From NCBI RefSeq assembly GCF_000485595.1, contig NW_014577153.1, forward strand, positions 436,257 through 458,400: a stretch of 22,144 bases of DNA, given 5' to 3'. Below, piece by piece: positions 18,371 through 22,144 of this stretch; position 1 is the stretch's first letter; every line of letters begins with the position of its first letter. The position numbers and the translations under genes were made by a program. Source of the DNA: Priapulus caudatus (Eukaryota; Priapulida; Priapulimorpha; Priapulimorphida; Priapulidae). The notes below the pieces were generated by a model. It was not told the origin of the DNA. It made no database searches and worked only from the letters and a program-made list of their open reading frames with translations.

Positions 18371-20390
18371 CTCCTTCAAAGCACGGAAAGGGACCCGCCC
18401 GCGCGTTGGTGTCGAGCGCAGCCGATCTGAACGTGGCTGCACGCGCCGTCGGTCGAGCGTCTACTGCAGCGGCTGTCCGTGCCTTCCCCGCACTCCTCCG
18501 TCATCCTTGCCTCCTCCTCTCCTCTACCCCTCCATCTCCGCCTCGCCTCCTCCGCTTTACGTCCCGCTTCCTCCTCTCACCTTCTCCCGCGCGCGACCGG
18601 CGGGCGTCGCGTCTCGCTCGGCTACGCGCGGTCGTCTCGGGGCGTTCTCGCGCTGAAACCGTCGTCCGTCTCCGCAGGAGAGCACCGGCTGGCTTCGATC
18701 GCACGGCGTTCACGGCCGCCTCCCCCCGCCGACCCCGCCGCGACGCGAGACTCAGACCGGTCTCTTCTCGGCTGCGTCGCTTCCTCTCGCCTCCGCCCGC
18801 TGAACTCCGCCCGTCGCGACTCGCGGTTCCGGCGGCAACCACTGTCTCGTCTCCCCCTGCGGCCCTCCCTCGTCGCCTATCGCTCGGGCTTCTCCCCCAC
18901 TAGCGCGCCAGCGGCGTCTCGCTCCTTGCTGAATGAATTACCTTCCCGCGCTCTCCCCTCACAAACTGTATAACGCCTCTCCGCCTGAAGCTCTCCGCCC
19001 CGCTCGACACCGACTCAAATTAGCTGGGTGGGTGCCTTCTCCTAGCCCACGGGATCAGGTCCGGCATGTCTCGTCTGGTCGTCATGAACGACAGCTCATC
19101 TTCTCGACGTATACAACCGGCACCAGGCACTCCCGCTCGCCCGCCACCCGCTCCCCGGCGCTACTGCCCGCCTCACCCTTCCTGCCCTCGCCGTCTCCCT
19201 CCCACGCTCTTCTCGGTCCCCGGCACGGCCGCTTCGCCAGGACCAGAAGCCGCCTCTCCTTCGCCGGCTGGGTCCGACCCTCGCCCATCTTCCTCCGTTC
19301 GTACGTTCCCGGAGTGCGCTCGGCGGACGCCTCGGCCGCGACGCCGGCCCCACCTTGCACCACGGGTCGCCGTCGCTCGCCGTTTCTCTCCCGCTTCTCG
19401 CCCACACCTGTCGATGACGAGCTCCTCCCTCCTCTTCCTCCATCCTCCTCCTGCAGCCCAGCCCGTCTAGACTCTCGTTACATCGCAGACGACGGAGCTC
19501 CTCTCGCGACGCTGCCGCCTTCTTCTCGCGCACGTCTCATCGGAAGGGATCCGGCGCCGCCGCCCCGCCGCCGCTCTCCGTCGACGAGGCCAGCAGTCGG
19601 CGCGCGCATCGATCGCGAGTACCTCCTCCTTCTCGTCGCGCGGGCGCCTCCCCCCCCCGTCCCCTGTCCTGCCGGCGTCGGCTGCGCTCCGCAGCCCGCC
19701 TCTCGGCTCCCGCGAACCCCTCCGCCGCCGCTGCCGCCGCCGCCGCCGCAGTCAGCTCCGCCAGGATGCTCACGATTCCATCTCCAGCTGCCTTGCCTCG
19801 CTTCTCCATCTCGCCTCCTCGACACTCAGCCACGCTGCATCCTTGCCCGCCTTCGCTCCGGGCCGCCGCGGCCCCCGGCGCCTCGCCGCCCCCCCCCGCC
19901 GCGCCATCGCCACCGAGCCCGCCGCGCCGCCGCTGCGGCTTATCATCGTGTCTCGGGCAAACCGGCGAAGCTCTCGCGTGACCTTCGCCGCACCTCTATC
20001 TTCGCGGCTCAGCTGTCGGCATGACGCGGCTCGACGTCGCGTACGGCCGACTTCCACCAACAGCCTCCCCTTGATAGCCGCTCCCACCTTCGGCATCTGC
20101 TTCCTCGTCGGTCATCGCCTCAGCGAGACTGAGAATCTCGCGGACACCTCCTCAGACGCGCTTCTCCTCCTCAGGGCTTCTCCGTCGTCGTCCGTCGCCT
20201 CTCTTCGTCGCGTCGCGCACCGTTATTGCCGCCGCGATGACGCCCCTATGTTCTCTCTCTTGTTCGGCTCGCTTCTATGTCACCTTCTCTTTCCTTGCTC
20301 CGCCCCTGCTACTTCTCCTTGTCGACCTTCTCTTCTTCTCTCTACTTCTCTGCCAGCCTCTCCTCCTCCGTGCTGTGCTGTGCGTCTGTG
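18370..20390 (-). repeat. Noisy inverted copy of about 1870-3700
   Basis: Read on the minus strand this follows 1870-3700 of the plus strand with heavy substitution and indel noise. Anchor words include ATCAGGTCCGGCATGTC near 19053 (versus 3110-3128), GCAGATGCCGAAGGTGGGAG near 20100 (versus 2126-2144) and GCGTTCTCGCGCTGAA near 18640 (versus 3540-3560). No intact frame. It continues directly from the clean block above 20390, so it is the same locus at lower sequence quality. Confidence 0.7.
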
Positions 20391-20833
20391 GAGGTGGTGG
20401 TGGTGGTGGCGGTGGTGGTGGAGCCTGCTTCGGGAGCTTGCCGGCGGCAGCGGGGATGTGCTTCTCGGTTGTCGCCGTGGCGACCGCAGCCTCTTCATCG
20501 CTGCCGGCCGAGTCAGATGTGTTGTCGTCACCAAACAGGTCTCGCCACAGGTTTTTCTTTTCGAGCGCGGCGGTGGCAGCAACGGGCGGCGCACGCTCGG
20601 GTTTCGCGTGTACCGTACGACCTGCCTTACCATCGTGCTTCTCTGTCTGTTTTGCCCTGCCTCCGCCGCCTCCTCCTCCTCCTCCGCCGTCGCTGCCATG
20701 CCTCTCTGACTTGACGCTCACCTCGCTGTTGGAAGAGCCACTGAAGTGTCGGCGTCGAGCATCGTCAGCCACCTCCTTCATCCGCGCTGGCTTCCTGCTC
20801 TCTGGCTTCTCCCTCGTGGTTTCTTCTTGTGCC

Positions 20834-20874
<41 letters not shown>

Positions 20875-22143
20875 CCCCTCTTCCTTCGGCTTCCTCTTCT
20901 GGGCCTTCTCGGCAGCGGGGGCTGCGGCAACTACAGGCTGCTCCCTCGCCGGCTTTGCGGGCTTCCTCTCCTTCTTCTCGTCATCGCGCTTCTCCTTCTT
21001 GCGCGTCGTGTCGGCCTTCGTCGGCTCCCCGCTCTTGGCCTTGAGCTTGCGCTTGGCTTCCTTTGCGAGCTCCTCCCTCGCGGCCGCCTCCACCGCGTGC
21101 TCGACCGAAGCCTTGTGCCCCTCGATCTTCTGCAGGAGGATCGTCTCCGCCTTGCTCTTCTTGTTCTTGCCCTTCTCCTCGCGGTTCTCCTTCTCGCGCT
21201 TCGCCTTCTTCACGGGCTCCACCTTCTCGAGCTTCACGTCGAAGAGGCTCTCGAGGCGATTCTCCGCCGGCTTCTTGTACTCCTTCAGCTTCTTCTCGCG
21301 CTGCTGCTGCTCGGTAGGGGGCGCCTCGCGCCGCGGCGGCGGCGGAGGCATCTTCTTGAGCGGCGCGGCGACGCGCTCGTCCTCCTCCGTGCTCGAGCCG
21401 TCCGCTGAGAACACGTCGGACGCGTTCAGCCGAAACGAATTCGGCTTCGTGTTGCGACTGCGGCGGTAGAACATCTTGAAGTCGGGCGACGGCGCGTCGA
21501 CGGCGTCGTCCTCCTCCTCCTCCTCGTCCTCGTCCTCGCTCGACGACGTGTTGATCAGGTGCAGCTTGCGCTTGCGGCTCGGCGGCGGCTGCTGCGCGGC
21601 GGCGCGCGCCATCGGCCCGCCCGTCATCCGCTGCGCCTCCCCTCCTCCTCCTCCTCCTCCTCCCACGATGCTGGTGACGTCCTTGCCGTGCGGCAGGCTG
21701 TACGGGTTCTGCAGGAGGCCAGCGATGGCGCTGCCGTGAACCTGCGGGTAGGTCTTCTCGATGAGCTGCTGTCCCACGTCGTGGCCCGGCATCGGGAACA
21801 CTCCGCCCGGAGGCATCCCGACCATCGCGTGCAGCGACCCCGGCCCGCCGCCCATCTTCGCTCCGACGGCGGCCATGCCACCGACGGCGAGGCTATTCGG
21901 AGCGGCGACGGCCTGCTTCGGCGACGACGCCTTGCTGACGGCAGACTTTGGGTGTTTGACGGTGACCTCTCCCGGCTCGCGCGCGCCCGCCGCCGCGCCG
22001 CGCAGCTCGTCCTCGCGCGGCGGGATGAACGTTCCGACGACGCGTGTCTGATGGGTCGTCGTCGTCGTCGGCGTCGACTCCCGCTTCACCTCCAACTTCG
22101 GCGGGGTCGCGACCTCGCGCTGCGTCGTCGCCAGCGGCGACGT
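20391..22143 (-). CDS. spen: SPEN-like central disordered block, clean copy
   Basis: Open from the right edge of the window; the first in-window residues are TSPLATTQREVATPPKLEVK, so the listed start is the edge and not an initiation codon. Order: Thr-rich stretch, VKHPKSAVSKASSPKQAVAA, Gly/Met-rich sequence with MPPGGVFPMPGHDVGQQLIE, PQVHGSAIAGLLQNPYSLPH, poly-Gly, SRKRKLHLINTSSSEDEDEE (NLS-like basic patch followed by a CK2-type acidic Ser patch), KMFYRRSRNTKPNSFRLNAS, SLFDVKLEKVEPVKKAKREK, KSKAETILLQKIEGHKASVE, HAVEAAAREELAKEA (helix/coiled-coil-like), 12 Gln, RRRHFSGSSNSEVSVKSERH, poly-Gly, KKNLWRDLFGDDNTSDSAGS, EEAAVATATTEKH and poly-Pro. Below about 20390 the quality collapses. It is colinear with the frameshifted plus-strand copy at 585-1870. 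Confidence 0.7.
20836..20871 (-). repeat. Pure (CAG)12 encoding poly-Gln
   Basis: Twelve uninterrupted CTG on the plus strand (CAG on the coding strand), giving 12 Gln between EEGK and PAQEE. The inverted copy at 1322-1357 has the same 12 units. Confidence 0.95.
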
Positions 22144-22144
22144 C

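Noticed and set aside
15296-20100. Many open frames of 60-360 codons on both strands, rich in Arg/Ala/Pro/Ser
   Set aside because: The sequence is GC-rich with few stop codons in any frame; no protein family is recognisable, and anchor words show much of it is a noisy copy of other parts of the window.
1-22144. CRISPR array, transposon, provirus or bacterial operon
   Set aside because: No spaced identical repeats, no transposase, integrase or reverse transcriptase motif, no terminal repeats and no ribosome-binding-site pattern; splice-bounded SPEN exons explain the recognisable parts.

Overview
The window is animal (metazoan) genomic DNA. Split coding exons with GT..AG introns, an exon series typical of the SPEN / split ends (SHARP, MINT) family, very GC-rich coding sequence with GAC/GCC/CAG-type triplet tracts, AT-richer introns and several microsatellites all point to a eukaryote, probably an invertebrate. 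No bacterial genes, CRISPR array, tRNA or rRNA was found. Essentially everything recognisable belongs to ONE gene, a spen homologue, read mainly from the minus strand. The gene is incomplete (no RRM1, only the end of RRM2, only the first SPOC exon) and its parts are out of order.

Layout, high to low coordinates on the minus strand: (a) 22143-20391, a clean open coding block of the low-complexity central region; (b) about 20390-15290, a block in which the same kind of sequence is full of substitutions and 1-base indels, partly recognisable as noisy copies of 585-3700 and of 21600-22144; (c) 15290-13299, a clean coding block rich in His-Pro and ILKK repeats; (d) 13225-7866, five well-formed exons: end of RRM2 plus first half of RRM3, second half of RRM3, RRM4, and two post-RRM exons; (e) 7572-6108, an RS/SP-rich exon fused in frame to a short Q5P5 pre-SPOC stretch; (f) 5680-5477, the first SPOC exon; (g) 5442-3700, a second copy of 786 bp of exon (e) followed by its expected continuation. 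On the plus strand, 1-3700 holds a further piece of the same protein (26-450) and a frameshifted inverted copy (585-3700) of the region at 21610-18370.

Functionally, SPEN proteins are very large nuclear RNA-binding repressors. The RRMs bind RNA (in mammals, Xist A-repeat and others), the long disordered middle carries partner motifs, and the C-terminal SPOC domain recruits SMRT/NCoR-type corepressors. Both ends of that system (RRM3/4 and SPOC) are visible here.

The most important second-level observation is the mosaic structure. A 35-bp GCC-rich word occurs three times (5408-5442, 6934-6968, 13264-13298), ends at the same base each time and leads into three different flanks. A 786-bp near-perfect duplication brackets the SPOC segment. 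Large inverted copies sit at the two ends. An exact 16-base match to the Illumina adapter end lies inside the noisy block. The simplest reading is a draft assembly scrambled at low-complexity words, with gaps filled by uncorrected long reads. A real rearrangement that produces a short RRM-RS-SPOC protein is the exciting alternative, and a few long reads would settle it.
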